From positions 124,001-188,000 of the forward strand of contig DDEN01000045.1 of NCBI GenBank assembly GCA_002336115.1: a DNA stretch of 64,000 nt, written 5' to 3'. Both the position numbers and the translations under genes were made by a program. Of the stretch, positions 26,097 through 34,521 are shown one piece after another; positions within the stretch are counted from its first letter, which is position 1, and the number at the start of each line of letters is the position of its first letter. The notes under the pieces were generated by a model, which worked only from the letters and a program-made list of their open reading frames with translations, was not told the DNA's origin and searched no databases. This DNA comes from Chitinophagaceae bacterium UBA1953 (lineage in GTDB: Bacteria > Bacteroidota > Bacteroidia > Chitinophagales > Chitinophagaceae).

Positions 26097-28895
26097 TTAA
26101 TTTTTGTCATTATGATTTGCTTTCCCTTTATAATGTTCTTCCCGCTGTTCATCTTCATCATCCATTCTCGGACCTTGTTTTACTTTGCGCCAATCAATAT
26201 TGCGGTTGTATTTTTTCATTGCCTGTTCCGGATCAAATACACGTTTATCAGGAAATACAAATGTGTAAGGGGTATAATCAGGTTTATCTGTAAAGAAATC
26301 CTGCAGGAGTGATGCAGTGGCATCGTACTGGTTCACATATTTTATGTTGAGAACATTATAAATAACTTTTAGTATTGAACCAAAGCTTGCATGTGTGTGC
26401 GAAACATAATTTCGTTTTACATAAGGCCCCGCCATCATCAACACGCTGCGGTGTGCATCCACATGATCAACACCTCCCTGCGGATCATCTTCTGTAATAA
26501 TCACCAGCATGTTTTTCCAGTATTTGGTACGTGAAAGAAAATGCAGAATCCTTCCCACTGCAAGATCATTATCTGCCATAAAAGAATGTGTGTAAGGATA
26601 ACCATCTTCCGGTCTTGTTCCTGCACCATGATCATTGGGCACCTGCATGGTAATTAACTGCGGTAATTTTTCTTTTCCATTAATCCATCGTTTGGCAAAC
26701 TCAGTTTCGAACTGTTCCATCCTGAACTGGTCGGGGATGTTCATATTAAAGCCTGCATAGTTGTGCGACGTGCGGCTCCACAATGTTTTCTGCATGGGCA
26801 CCATTACACCATGACCTGCACCTGTAAGTGTATCGTACCATTCTTCACGCACATGTGCTGTTTCATTGGCTTCACCAAAATTGTAAAACGAAACATGGCT
26901 TCGTTCCAGTGCTTCCCATAATCCACCAATCTCTGCATAATCTTCAGGATCCATACTTCCTGTACTTCCGGGAAAACGACGGCCAGGTGCTTTTGAAAAC
27001 CAGGATGCAGATTTATCAACACTTGAATTCGTTTCAACCCATTCGTTCGGGATCACACCCATCATCCAGTGATGACCATGAATGGAGGCATCACTTTCGC
27101 AATAAAAATTATCACTGTATGCAAATTCACCGGCAGCTTTTAAATGGTTGGGCATAATATCAGCAGCAGAAATTTTTATTGTATCGCCTCTTCCACGAAT
27201 TGTTACAGCATTACCAAACCTTGCAAGGGTTTCATCGCCCCTGCCTGTTTTCATCTGACCAAGTATTTCATCGTAGGTTCTGTTTTCTTTGGTGATGTAC
27301 ACGATGTATTTGATTGGGCTTTGCCTTACTTTGGGTAAAGGAGGTAATGGATTTTTTCCATCATCTGCAATGCTTACTTCTTTCATTGTATTTGCAATGC
27401 ATTGTTTTGTATAAACTGCAAGCTGCTGTTCACCGGGCATTTTTATTTTCTGAAATGCTGCCAGCTGAATATCGCCGATATAAGTTCCCTGAACAGGTTT
27501 TATAAAACCTTTACCACCGTTTGGTCCGGCACCATAACCACGGCAACTGATTACATAGATTTCTTTTTCATCCTTGCTCAGCAATACTCTTGCAGGGCCC
27601 CACCCTGTAGGTATCAATCCTTTTGTTTGTTTGGTTACAACATCCACAACTGCAACTGCATTAAAACCAAGCAGGGCTACATACAACGTCTTTTCATCCT
27701 TGCTTAATGTTATTCCAAATGGTAACAGTCCACGGTGTTTATCAATCCGCTTATCCACTTTAATGGGAATATGTGCAACAATTTTTCTTGTGTGATAATC
27801 GATGACTGATATATTATCATTGGTTGCATTGGTTACATAAGCAAATCTTTTCCCAACAGCAACAGAGTTGGGAGATGCACCACCCACAACTTCTGCATCT
27901 TCAATCATCTGCCCTATCTGGTGACCTGTTTTATACCTGTCGATAATTTTATTGGTTGAAAGATCGATGGTAAACACACTCATTGCTTCGGGTGCAAGCG
28001 GACTACCAACGCCGGGAATTGCTTTTCCTTCCACTTCTGTTCCGTTAATGGATTCTTTTGTATTATCACCATAAGGATGCCAGGGGATCATCATCGAATT
28101 GTAGTTTGATGAATCCATTCCCTTTACAAGCGGGTATTCATACATACCCACATTGGCAACAAATGCAGTTTGCTGATCGGGACTTAAAGCAAGCCCGAAA
28201 GGTTGGCGACCTGCTTTTATACTTGCAGTAATTTTTTTTGTTGCCAGATCAATCCTTACCATGCGGAAATTTCCACGGTCGAGCACCAGTAATTCATTGG
28301 AAGATGAACGGTAAACGAGATCAGATGTAAAACTGTCGTGATATTCTTCACCGTTCACTTTACCGTTTAATGAAATGGAATCAATGCGATGCAAGGTTGC
28401 GATATCATAAATAATCACAGCACCATTATCGCCACCACTTAAAAAAACAGATTTTGAATCGGGTGCAAAAGCAACTCCAAGAAACGAACCGTTGCTGAGC
28501 GGAGAAGGAATGACCATACCTGTATCTGCCACACCTGAAAAAACATCCATTGAAACAGGATTGTGTGCAAGTGGTGAATTAATCTTCTGGTTATAACTCG
28601 GCACCCGCAACGATTTCATTGTTGATAAACGTATAATAGTAAATACGCCGTTGTGTAGGGTTACTGCAGTGGTTCCATCGGGCGAAACAGCCATACCAAA
28701 CGGATCATGCGTAATACGAATGGTTTGCCCGGCAGGAGTTACAAACCGACCGCTGGGTAAAACAGAAACACCTGCAGTATCAATCATGCAATATTGATTG
28801 CCGGCAGGCACTGTAAGCACATTGTATTTTTTTGTTTGTGCAATAGTTAGTTGCATCAAGAACAACAATACGAAAAGGAAAGATGTACGCTTCAT
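26097..28895 (-). CDS. Exported YncE-type beta-propeller fused to an alkaline-phosphatase-superfamily phosphoesterase
   Basis: 932 residues with a signal peptide (FLFVLLFLMQLTIAQ). The first half is a YVTN/YncE-like propeller with repeated segments such as SPDGTTAVTLHNGVF, APDSKSVFLSGGDNGAV, SPDQQTAFVANVGMYEY and SKDEKTLYVALLGFNAV. The second half begins at YITKENRTYDEILGQ, the ENxxxD signature of the phosphoesterase family PF04185 (phospholipase C, acid phosphatase AcpA), and contains GHHWMMGVIPN and the metal-site segment ITEDDPQGGVDHVDAHRS. It should act in the periplasm or on the surface. In this locus it may release a phosphonate headgroup from a lipid or ester before uptake; this is inference. 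Confidence 0.83.
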   Translation of the reverse strand: MKRTSFLFVLLFLMQLTIAQTKKYNVLTVPAGNQYCMIDTAGVSVLPSGRFVTPAGQTIRITHDPFGMAVSPDGTTAVTLHNGVFTIIRLSTMKSLRVPSYNQKINSPLAHNPVSMDVFSGVADTGMVIPSPLSNGSFLGVAFAPDSKSVFLSGGDNGAVIIYDIATLHRIDSISLNGKVNGEEYHDSFTSDLVYRSSSNELLVLDRGNFRMVRIDLATKKITASIKAGRQPFGLALSPDQQTAFVANVGMYEYPLVKGMDSSNYNSMMIPWHPYGDNTKESINGTEVEGKAIPGVGSPLAPEAMSVFTIDLSTNKIIDRYKTGHQIGQMIEDAEVVGGASPNSVAVGKRFAYVTNATNDNISVIDYHTRKIVAHIPIKVDKRIDKHRGLLPFGITLSKDEKTLYVALLGFNAVAVVDVVTKQTKGLIPTGWGPARVLLSKDEKEIYVISCRGYGAGPNGGKGFIKPVQGTYIGDIQLAAFQKIKMPGEQQLAVYTKQCIANTMKEVSIADDGKNPLPPLPKVRQSPIKYIVYITKENRTYDEILGQMKTGRGDETLARFGNAVTIRGRGDTIKISAADIMPNHLKAAGEFAYSDNFYCESDASIHGHHWMMGVIPNEWVETNSSVDKSASWFSKAPGRRFPGSTGSMDPEDYAEIGGLWEALERSHVSFYNFGEANETAHVREEWYDTLTGAGHGVMVPMQKTLWSRTSHNYAGFNMNIPDQFRMEQFETEFAKRWINGKEKLPQLITMQVPNDHGAGTRPEDGYPYTHSFMADNDLAVGRILHFLSRTKYWKNMLVIITEDDPQGGVDHVDAHRSVLMMAGPYVKRNYVSHTHASFGSILKVIYNVLNIKYVNQYDATASLLQDFFTDKPDYTPYTFVFPDKRVFDPEQAMKKYNRNIDWRKVKQGPRMDDEDEQREEHYKGKANHNDKN

Positions 28896-28910
28896 AAAAT
28901 CAAATTTAAA

Positions 28911-28937
28911 AAAACAACGGAGCTAAGAATAGCTCCG
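28911..28937 (-). terminator. Intra-operon terminator after susD
   Basis: CGGAGCTA (28918-28925) pairs perfectly with TAGCTCCG (28930-28937), loop AGAA; on the minus strand TTGTTTTTTT follows. Only about 20 bp separate it from the next ATG, so downstream genes probably depend on partial read-through, which would make susCD more abundant than the catabolic genes. Confidence 0.8.
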
Positions 28938-28971
28938 CTGTAAAAGTATGAGAAAAGAAGAGGAACTGAAC

Positions 28972-30555
28972 TTACTTGATAATCCACATAATGCCGTTTA
29001 TGTCATCATTACCGGCATACTGCGATTGCAAAGCTGCTTTATAATTATCGGTATTAGAGGTAAGTTCTGAACCAAAATACTGGAATCGCTTAGCAATACG
29101 GCTTCCGTTGCCCGTGCCGGGCCCAATGGTAAATACAGGAACCCCTGTACGCCTGTTCTGGTAATAAGCTTCGAGTCCTGAATGACGGAACAAGGCCAGA
29201 TATTTTTGTTTTAACAACTGGTCAAGTCCTGTTGCATTATTACCTGCATAACTCACATTGCTTTGAGTATAATATGCCGCAAAATCAAAATTTACATTGT
29301 ATGTATTATATACTGCAGTAGAACCCGGGCTTCCTGATTTAAGAAAATTAACAGTGAAGTTTCCGCTTTCAGGAATTCCATAAAATTTCATGGAAGTTTT
29401 AATTGCAGCTTTATAATGTGCCTCTGCATTACCTAACGGGCCTGAAGCAATCCAGCCACGATTAATAGCTTCAGCAATATTGAACAGCAGTTCAGCATAA
29501 CCAAGCTGTATAGCCGGTTCGCCTGTATATGTTTGATAATAACGGTAGCGGTTAATCAGGGAATATTGTCCGGCATTGGCTTTTGCATACATCGCACCAA
29601 GATCTTCACCAGGATCAGCACCTGCAAATGCAGCAAAGCTTGTTGGTGATGCTCCACCTGTAACCAATGCAGCAGCAGGTTCGGCAGTAACAAACACTCT
29701 TGGATCGTTTAAGGAAGTGAGCAAACCAATATATGTTGCTGATGTATTGTAACGTGTAGCATCAAACCCAAAGTTGGAAGGATTCATTGGATAATAATTG
29801 GTTGGAGCAACATACACATACTGCAGGTTATCATCTGTGCTCTGCATGATCGGATACTGAGATGAATTACCAATAATTGTTGAAAACTGTGTCTTGATGT
29901 TTAAATCTGTATCAGCTTCTTTTTTGCTTAGTTCAATCAGCAAACGCAGACGAAATGTATTTACAGTCTTTCTCCATTTTGTTAAATCATTGTTGAAATA
30001 AATATCCCCAGCGAGTGTATTATTATTTGCAGTAATTAATTGGCCAAGTTGTGTATTAGCAGTATCAAGCCATTTTAACGATTGCAGAAAAATAGTTTTC
30101 TGTTCATCATACTTAGGCTTCAGGTTATTTACTCCCTGTAATGCTTCAGTCATTGGCAAATCGCCCATCTGCAGACTCATTTTGGTAAACAAATAAGCCT
30201 TGAAAAATCTGGCAAGTGCTGAATAAGGATTTACTGCAGCAGCACCATTTTTAATTGCTTCTTCTTCCATCTTACCCACATTTTTCAATGTAGTATAGTA
30301 GTTGGAACCTGAACCAAAATCGTAACGGTTGTTTCCATAATAATCATAATTACACAGGAAATACTGCCCCCATCTTTCATACATGCTGTAATGTCCATCG
30401 GTCATATCATTCAATATTCCATTGAATAAAAGCGATGCAGGAACGCTTACAGGTTTGTTTTTATTTACACTGAAATCTTCAAACGATTTCTGACAACTGC
30501 TTACTACAAAAAGCAGAAACAGTGTTGCAGAAAAAATATTAATAAAACGTTTCAT
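28972..30555 (-). CDS. SusD/RagB-family nutrient-binding lipoprotein
   Basis: 527 residues. The N-terminus has a lipoprotein signal (SATLFLLFVVSSC), with acylation expected at the Cys of VSSC, placing it on the outer membrane. The sequence after it (QKSFEDFSVNKNKPVSVPASLLFNGIL) and the helical TPR-like body (AVNPYSALARFFKAYLFTKMSLQMGDLPMTEAL) belong to the SusD-like_2 group. SusD proteins cap the SusC barrel and bind the ligand at the surface. It is 21 bp downstream of susC. The ligand of this type of pair is usually a glycan, but SusCD pairs also take up peptides and small molecules; in this locus a phosphonate-containing ligand is the natural guess. Confidence 0.92.
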   Translation of the reverse strand: MKRFINIFSATLFLLFVVSSCQKSFEDFSVNKNKPVSVPASLLFNGILNDMTDGHYSMYERWGQYFLCNYDYYGNNRYDFGSGSNYYTTLKNVGKMEEEAIKNGAAAVNPYSALARFFKAYLFTKMSLQMGDLPMTEALQGVNNLKPKYDEQKTIFLQSLKWLDTANTQLGQLITANNNTLAGDIYFNNDLTKWRKTVNTFRLRLLIELSKKEADTDLNIKTQFSTIIGNSSQYPIMQSTDDNLQYVYVAPTNYYPMNPSNFGFDATRYNTSATYIGLLTSLNDPRVFVTAEPAAALVTGGASPTSFAAFAGADPGEDLGAMYAKANAGQYSLINRYRYYQTYTGEPAIQLGYAELLFNIAEAINRGWIASGPLGNAEAHYKAAIKTSMKFYGIPESGNFTVNFLKSGSPGSTAVYNTYNVNFDFAAYYTQSNVSYAGNNATGLDQLLKQKYLALFRHSGLEAYYQNRRTGVPVFTIGPGTGNGSRIAKRFQYFGSELTSNTDNYKAALQSQYAGNDDINGIMWIIK

Positions 30556-30576
30556 CGTGGTAATGTGTTTATTGTT

Positions 30577-33500
30577 TTAGAAAGTAACATTGACGTTAAA
30601 ACCAAACCTTCTTACAGTTGGCGATTGTAAACTTGTACCTGTAGTTGAATAATTGTACTGGTCAAGATCCACATCTTTAAAACGCTTGTCTTTATAGAAA
30701 TAGATCAGGTTACGCCCCACCAGCGAAACAGTTACTTTACTGATGAATGTATTACGCAGCAGGCTTTCAGGTAAATCATAACCAATGGTTACTTCACGCA
30801 GTTTAGCATAGGTTTTACTCATCAGGTTGGCTTCTGTTACACCATAATATTTACTGATGTAGTCCTGAACCTGTGTGGCAGTTTTATTTGAGGTAAACTG
30901 TAAATCCTTATAATTGAGAACTGCTCCTGTTGTTCCATCGTAGTTAATGGAAGTGCTATTTGAAACCTGTACGCCTTCGCCAACATATATACCTTTGTAA
31001 TTAGGATCGCCTGCATGATCGTTGTCCGATGAACGGGCAATGCCAAATGCACCCTGTACTGTTTCAAGATTACGGCCTCCACGCATGGTTTTGTTATGCA
31101 GGTAATCGGAAGTTACACCACCAACATTTCCATCAAACTGAAATCCAAGGCTGAGACCTTTCCAACTGAATTTGTTAAACACAGCCCATTGAAATTTACC
31201 GTTGAGGTAACCAAGAAACTGTGATTTTGGATTAGAAATTGGTTTACCGGCAGCATCATTAATAATCTGCCCATCCTGTGTTCTTACGAAAGCACTTCCA
31301 TAAAATTTATCAACACGATCTCCTTTTTTGAAAAAAGTGTTGTAAACAGTTTGCCCGGGAGGCAATTCAAAATAAACATCTTTATAAGTTGAATAATTGA
31401 TAAGAACATCCCAGTTAAGTCCGCCTTTAGATTTGAGTGGTGAACCTGATAACGAAAACTCATAACCGGTTTTCTTTGTTTTCAATGCATTGATGTAATA
31501 ATAGTTGTAACCTGTTGCAGATGAAATAGGGTTCTTAAGAATGAAAGGGCCATCAATATATTGAAAGGCTGTTGCACTCAATCCAACCCGGTTCTTAAGA
31601 AACTTTATATCAAACCCCTGTTCATAGTTTACACGTTTAGCAGGCTTTACAGTCGGATCATATAGTTGGCTGGTATAATAAGCCGCTGTTTGACTATTAT
31701 AAGGTTTTGATGTAGAATAAGCTGATGCAAGAGAAAAATCAGGTCCACCATAAGGTGAAAGATAATTATTACCATAATCAAGCGGATAATCATACAATGA
31801 ATTACCGGATGGAGTGTTACCAAATGCTGCAATGGTTGAGAACGGAGCCATCCCGATTGTTTCACTCGTTGTAACACCACGTACACTGGCAAAAGATCCT
31901 CTCAGTTTCAGATAAGAAATTATTTCAGGCAATTTTATATAATCAGATATTACACTTGAGAGTGAAACACTGGGATAAAAAAAGCGATTGCTTTGCACAG
32001 GCATTGCAGATGTTTTATCAACTCGCCCTGTAAAAGAAAGCGTTGCATATCTACCTGCTGATGCGTCTAATGAAGCATATGCACTCAGTACAAGCATATC
32101 GGATGCAAAGCTGCTGGCTTGTACAGGGTTGAGTGAGTTGCTGAAACTATATACACCAGGTACATTTAAATAATCAGTTGATGTAAAGTTTGAATTATAA
32201 GAGAAAGAACGGATATTACCACCCACCAAACCTGAAAGGTTTACGAACTTCTGAATATCATAATTATAATTCAGCATCAGTTCCGTATTGTTTTCAAACA
32301 AGTTGCGGTGGTCTTCACGATAATCACCCATATTCCCTTCACGGCTGTAAGGATGCGCCGAGAAAGGCATTTTCTCTGTACGTAAAAGATTATAGGTTGT
32401 TATCTGCGAACGTAAGGTTGTGTTTAAATGCTTGTCCACTTTATAATTGGCTGATACATATCCGTAAACATCTGATTTATGGTGTCCACGCAACCACTCA
32501 TTTACAGTAAACCATGGGTTATGATAACGCTGGTATTCTGCAAACACACTTTGTGTTCCAACTTTACCGGGTTGCCACATTCCTTTGATGAGTGGTGATT
32601 GAACATCCCAGTCAGCACCTGTCCAGATGGCAACACTGTAGATCAAACTATTGGGACCATAATCAACATCAGGGTAATTTGGTGTGTACTGTCTGTTGAA
32701 ATTAAGGTTTGCTTCAATCTTTAAACGTTTGGAAGGACTGTAACTTCCGTACATATTAAAGTCGGTAATATTAAGCTGCATATTAGGAATAATGCTTTGC
32801 TGATACGAATGCGAAAGAGAAAACCGAAGACTATAATTATCGCCAGCAGAACTTAATGAAATATTATTGGTCGATTGAAAACCGGTTCTCAAAAAACGCC
32901 CAAGATTGTTCTTCCCTCTTGCCACCCAAGCAGTTGGTTTAATATTTCCTGTATAGGTTAATCCTCCTGGAAATGTTGTAGTATAGGTTGTATTAGGAGT
33001 ATATTCTCCATCCCATTGCGGTATCATTTGGCCGTTAAACTTTGGCCCCCATACATCATAGTCAGCATCATTTAAACCGCCACCCAATCCGTTGCCAAAA
33101 GCATACAAACAGTTTTCGCCGGGTCCGTACTCATCCTGTAAACGAGGAAATGCAATAAAGCCTTTGTCAAACGAATTGGTGGAGTTTAATTCAACCTGCC
33201 AGCCCTTTTTTGTTTTACTTCCTTTTTTGGTAGTAATAACAATAGCACCATTTGATGCACGGCTGCCATACAAAGCAGCAGCAGAAGGGCCTTTTAATAT
33301 TGTATAAGATTCAATATCATCCGGACTGATATTCCACGTATCGGAACTGATAGGAATACCATCAACCACATACAGTGTTATTTCGCTTCCACGAAGCAAT
33401 ACCGTTGGCTTGCGTAACATTTCTGAATTAGCTCCAACCGATAAACCGGCAATTTTTCCGGTTAGTCCGGTAATAGGATTCTGATCCCTTGCTTTTATCA

Positions 33501-33900
33501 GTTCGTCTCCCTTAATTTCCTGAACAGCATAACCAATACGTTTGGTTTCTTTCTTAACACCAAGTGCCGTCACCACTACTTCTTCCAATGCCTTCAGCTC
33601 AGGCTCCAGTTCAATTACAACGTAGTTTTCATTTTCAATTAAGTATTCATGTTTTTGATACCCTGCGGCGCTGACGATAAGTGTAACGCCTTTAGCAGCC
33701 TTAATGGAAAACTCTCCTTTTTCATTTGCAGAAGTTCCCAGTTGGCTGCCTTTAATTTTTACTGATGCAGCAGCAATTGGCTCCCGCTCAGTTTTTGAAA
33801 TAATTTTTCCTGTAACAGTTTGCGCAATGATTGCAGCAGGACTGATAATAATCAGCAGTGCAAAGCACAAGAGTTGTAATGATTGTGTAATAAACCTCAT
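30577..33900 (-). CDS. SusC/RagA-family TonB-linked outer-membrane transporter
   Basis: 1107 residues with a signal peptide (LLCFALLIIISPAAIIAQ). N-terminal CarboxypepD_reg-like domain (about 28-110, TVTGKIISKTEREPIAAASVKIKG), TonB-dependent plug (about 120-235, with VTALGVKKETKRIGYAVQEI and LYVVDGIPISSDTW and ILKGPSAAALYGSRASNGAIVI), then a large beta-barrel ending in RRFGFNVNVTF. It is the first gene of the phosphonate locus and forms the transport channel with SusD. Its promoter region carries a four-fold 11-bp-period repeat (33939-33977) and a -7-like CAGATTTG at 33923-33930, so activation by a PhoB-type regulator is plausible. Confidence 0.94.
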   Translation of the reverse strand: MRFITQSLQLLCFALLIIISPAAIIAQTVTGKIISKTEREPIAAASVKIKGSQLGTSANEKGEFSIKAAKGVTLIVSAAGYQKHEYLIENENYVVIELEPELKALEEVVVTALGVKKETKRIGYAVQEIKGDELIKARDQNPITGLTGKIAGLSVGANSEMLRKPTVLLRGSEITLYVVDGIPISSDTWNISPDDIESYTILKGPSAAALYGSRASNGAIVITTKKGSKTKKGWQVELNSTNSFDKGFIAFPRLQDEYGPGENCLYAFGNGLGGGLNDADYDVWGPKFNGQMIPQWDGEYTPNTTYTTTFPGGLTYTGNIKPTAWVARGKNNLGRFLRTGFQSTNNISLSSAGDNYSLRFSLSHSYQQSIIPNMQLNITDFNMYGSYSPSKRLKIEANLNFNRQYTPNYPDVDYGPNSLIYSVAIWTGADWDVQSPLIKGMWQPGKVGTQSVFAEYQRYHNPWFTVNEWLRGHHKSDVYGYVSANYKVDKHLNTTLRSQITTYNLLRTEKMPFSAHPYSREGNMGDYREDHRNLFENNTELMLNYNYDIQKFVNLSGLVGGNIRSFSYNSNFTSTDYLNVPGVYSFSNSLNPVQASSFASDMLVLSAYASLDASAGRYATLSFTGRVDKTSAMPVQSNRFFYPSVSLSSVISDYIKLPEIISYLKLRGSFASVRGVTTSETIGMAPFSTIAAFGNTPSGNSLYDYPLDYGNNYLSPYGGPDFSLASAYSTSKPYNSQTAAYYTSQLYDPTVKPAKRVNYEQGFDIKFLKNRVGLSATAFQYIDGPFILKNPISSATGYNYYYINALKTKKTGYEFSLSGSPLKSKGGLNWDVLINYSTYKDVYFELPPGQTVYNTFFKKGDRVDKFYGSAFVRTQDGQIINDAAGKPISNPKSQFLGYLNGKFQWAVFNKFSWKGLSLGFQFDGNVGGVTSDYLHNKTMRGGRNLETVQGAFGIARSSDNDHAGDPNYKGIYVGEGVQVSNSTSINYDGTTGAVLNYKDLQFTSNKTATQVQDYISKYYGVTEANLMSKTYAKLREVTIGYDLPESLLRNTFISKVTVSLVGRNLIYFYKDKRFKDVDLDQYNYSTTGTSLQSPTVRRFGFNVNVTF

Positions 33901-33922
33901 AAGAGCTTTTTTGATTTGTTTG

Positions 33923-33930
33923 CAAATCTG
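33923..33930 (-). promoter_or_regulatory. -7-like element of susC
   Basis: CAGATTTG differs by one base from TAnnTTTG and ends 22 bp before the susC ATG. At the -33 position there is no TTTG; the direct-repeat array lies there, as expected for an activator-dependent promoter. Confidence 0.45.
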
Positions 33931-33938
33931 CCAGCTCT

Positions 33939-33977
33939 TTGTTACCTGTCTTTTAACGACCTGTTACGAAACTGTCA
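33939..33977 (-). promoter_or_regulatory. Pho-box-like array upstream of susC
   Basis: On the minus strand four hexamers occur at an exact 11-bp period: TGACAG (33972-33977), TAACAG (33961-33966), TAAAAG (33950-33955), TAACAA (33939-33944). The first two with their 5-bp spacer resemble the reverse complement of the enterobacterial Pho box, and the TAACA core resembles the PhoP repeats of Bacillus. The array ends 38 bp before the susC ATG. Confidence 0.55.
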
Positions 33978-33978
33978 T

Positions 33979-34283
33979 TAGAAAATGAAGGAATTGTTAT
34001 TGAAGTTCTTACTATAATCGAACTGTTAACTTCCGGTTATTTTATTACTATGAAACAGGAATAAACATCCATTCCCTGCAGAATCAGATTGATTCAACAG
34101 TTTACTTTCCTTAGAAGAAACACTGATATATTTCCCTGGTCAATTAGATAACAGGGTGAGAAGTGCAGCCTTTATAAGTTAGTAATTGAACAAGCCATAA
34201 ATAACAATAATGAACATGAAGTAAAAGCCAAGTTTACACCTTCAAATTAAAAGTCACAGGACTGCTTTAAGGAGATTAATCAT
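33979..34283. other. Intergenic region between susC promoter and tRNA-Pro
   Basis: About 305 bp, AT-rich, without a credible reading frame on either strand, without a recognised RNA gene, and without a 7-bp-period repeat. I see nothing further in it. Confidence 0.6.
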
Positions 34284-34314
34284 AAAAAAAGGTAGTTTAT
34301 AAACCACCTTTTTT
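34284..34314 (-). terminator. Terminator of tRNA-Pro
   Basis: On the minus strand GGTGGTTT and AAACTACC (34291-34308) pair with one G-U, extended by A/T flanks and ending in T7. It lies 7-30 bp beyond the tRNA. Confidence 0.85.
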
Positions 34315-34320
34315 ACTTTG

Positions 34321-34394
34321 TCGGGAGGACAGGATTCGAACCTGCGACCCCCTGGTCCCAAACCAGGTATTCTACCGGGCTGAACTACCTCCCG
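34321..34394 (-). tRNA. tRNA-Pro (anticodon UGG)
   Basis: 74 nt including discriminator A. Acceptor arm CGGGAGG pairs with CCTCCCG, the anticodon stem CCTGG/CCAGG encloses the loop TTTGGGA (anticodon TGG), and the T arm contains GGTTCGAATCC. The CCA end is not encoded. It has its own promoter and terminator, between dnaA and the susC locus. Confidence 0.97.
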
Positions 34395-34435
34395 CTCGGC
34401 AACTGTTTAACCAGTTACTCCCCGCAAAGGGGTTG

Positions 34436-34467
34436 CAAAAATAGTTGTCTATGTTTAAAGTGCCAAA
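34436..34467 (-). promoter_or_regulatory. Promoter of tRNA-Pro inside the dnaA terminator tail
   Basis: TTTG (34464-34467), 20 bp, TATTTTTG (34436-34443) on the minus strand is a full match to the Bacteroidota promoter. The -33 TTTG is part of the U-tract of the dnaA terminator. The start site would be near 34429, giving a leader that contains the small hairpin CCCC/GGGG at 34420-34432. Confidence 0.7.
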
Positions 34468-34501
34468 AAAACAAATCCCAAATTCAGATGAATTTGGGAT
34501 T
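34464..34501 (-). terminator. Terminator of dnaA
   Basis: AATCCCAAATTC (34474-34485) pairs perfectly with GAATTTGGGATT (34490-34501), loop AGAT; on the minus strand TTGTTTTTTTGG follows. Confidence 0.9.
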
Positions 34502-34521
34502 CTTTATTCTTTCTGCAGAAG

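Noticed and set aside
30577..33900. Polysaccharide utilisation locus
   Set aside because: A SusC/SusD pair is present but there is no glycoside hydrolase, polysaccharide lyase, sulfatase or hybrid sensor; the neighbours are phosphorus and amine enzymes.
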